The notes beneath the pieces were generated by a model. It saw only the letters and a program-made list of their open reading frames with translations. It had not been told where the DNA came from and searched no databases. Shown in pieces: positions 63,195 through 64,000 of a DNA stretch of 64,000 bases (position 1 is its first letter; every line of letters starts with the position of its first letter). The translations under genes and the position numbers were made by a program. Source of the DNA: Colwellia psychrerythraea (GTDB lineage: Bacteria > Pseudomonadota > Gammaproteobacteria > Enterobacterales > Alteromonadaceae); NCBI RefSeq assembly GCF_000764225.1, contig NZ_JQED01000003.1, forward strand, positions 186,001 through 250,000. Direction: 5' to 3'.

Positions 63195-64000
63195 ATGAAA
63201 GTAATAAAATCGCAGGTATTTAACAAGTCTGCCATATGCTTAGCATTGAGTTCTGCCTTGACTGTACCCGTAAATAGTTATGCAGAAGAAGCTGTTAAAG
63301 AATCTGCCACGGATGGTATTGAGCGTATCCAAGTGACTGCTTCGCGCCGAGCATCGACAGTGCAAGAGGCTCCCTTAAATATCACCGCACTGGATGGTGA
63401 TGTGATGAAAGATCAAAATATCACTCAGTTGTCTGATGTGGCTCGTTGGGTCCCGGGTTTAAGTGTTGCTGATCAAGGAGGGCGCACAGGCTCTCCGATT
63501 ATTGTTCGTGGTTTAAATACCAACTCTTCCGGTCCTGATTCTGATGCCGGTACTGTTGCCACTTACATTGGCGAAATTCCGCTTGTTGTTGATATGAAGC
63601 TTATTGACGTTGAACGTGTAGAGGTTTTAATTGGTCCACAAGGGACTTTATATGGTGCCGGCACGCTTGGTGGTGCTATCCGTTATTTACCTAATAAACC
63701 GATATTAGATGAAACCTCAGGATCGCTTTATGGTGATGTTTTCACCTTATCTGAAAGTGATGATACCGGTGGTGAAGCTGGTTTTGTGTTTAATACGCCA
63801 CTTATTGACGATGAATTAGCGGTACGTTTTGCTGTTAACTACTTGGATGAGCCTGGTTATATTGATTATAACTATGTGGTTCGTGAAGGCGGCGTTTCAT
63901 TACCCGATCCTGATTGGTCAGATGCTGATGCCGTTGACAGTAACATGAGGCAAGTGCCAGACGCTAATTTTGAGCAAACAACAACGGCAAAAGCGATGAT
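63195..64000 (+). CDS. TonB-dependent outer-membrane receptor, 5' part
   Basis: The frame from the ATG at 63195 stays open to the right edge (268 codons), so the rest of the gene lies outside. Residues 1-30 are a signal peptide ending SYA. A TonB box-like IERIQVTASRR follows, then the plug domain with LSDVARWVPGLSVADQGG, PIIVRGLNTNSSG, VERVEVLIGPQGTLYGAGTLGGAIRYLPNKP (in parts) and the start of the barrel. The sequence style (VTASRRASTVQEAP) is that of the large marine receptor family for carbohydrates or iron complexes. The ligand cannot be told from this part. Confidence 0.93.
   Translation, partial: MKVIKSQVFNKSAICLALSSALTVPVNSYAEEAVKESATDGIERIQVTASRRASTVQEAPLNITALDGDVMKDQNITQLSDVARWVPGLSVADQGGRTGSPIIVRGLNTNSSGPDSDAGTVATYIGEIPLVVDMKLIDVERVEVLIGPQGTLYGAGTLGGAIRYLPNKPILDETSGSLYGDVFTLSESDDTGGEAGFVFNTPLIDDELAVRFAVNYLDEPGYIDYNYVVREGGVSLPDPDWSDADAVDSNMRQVPDANFEQTTTAKAM

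Overview
The window is an AT-rich, gene-dense stretch of bacterial chromosome. Gene content and order point to a marine gammaproteobacterium of the Alteromonadales, most likely a Colwellia-like member of the Colwelliaceae. This placement is inferred from protein features and gene order only; no database search was run. Almost everything is core housekeeping. I see no phage, transposase, CRISPR array or resistance island.

Layout. 1-2340: end of the histidine utilisation pathway (hutG 3' end, hutF) and a small membrane-anchored protein. 2517-5791: ccoG, then srkA-dsbA. 5847-10459: envelope protease and division block degS, degQ/P, zapG (minus strand) and divergent zapE (plus strand). 10558-15996: a GGDEF-EAL protein, cnoX, a folB-folK-uppP run and divergent plsY. 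16064-23183: tsaD facing away from the macromolecular synthesis genes rpsU-yqeY-dnaG-rpoD. The 3' end of tsaD is followed by a tandem array of 171-bp copies of its own tail. 23207-27545: an outer-membrane protein, a CAU tRNA (probably tRNA-Ile2), a divergent RcnR-like regulator and CDF exporter with a G-tract operator, and a split MFS/spermidine-synthase-like pair. 27625-31317: upp-uraA, ytoQ and a urea transporter.

31377-45021: the panC-panB-folK-pcnB-(SDR)-gluQ-dksA-sfsA run on the minus strand, followed by hrpB and mrcB on the plus strand. These genes are also neighbours in E. coli. 45133-49591: a DUF3718-like protein, an SOS-type yebG with a LexA box, a YgjP-like metallopeptidase, a candidate 31-residue membrane peptide, and a three-gene overlapping signalling operon (receiver, CheC-like phosphatase, PAS-GGDEF cyclase). 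49727-55072: the threonine operon with leader peptide and attenuator (thrL-thrABC). 55115-64000: ung, an acetyltransferase, a 2-hydroxyacid dehydrogenase, nnrS, thioredoxin with a divergent LysR regulator, an esterase, a Sel1-repeat protein, and the first 268 codons of a TonB-dependent receptor.

The most unusual features are non-coding. One is the array of tsaD-tail repeats (16064-16746). The other is a three-copy family of about 165-265 bp elements (18996-19261, 54865-55030, 57664-57888). Each has matching terminal inverted repeats and a shared core, but the inner parts of the terminal arms differ between copies while still pairing within each copy. Several strong hairpins, a metal operator, a LexA box, promoters and the thr attenuator could be read directly. 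Several gene starts were moved to better-supported codons (tsaD, dksA, hrpB, thrB, thrC, trxA, esterase).
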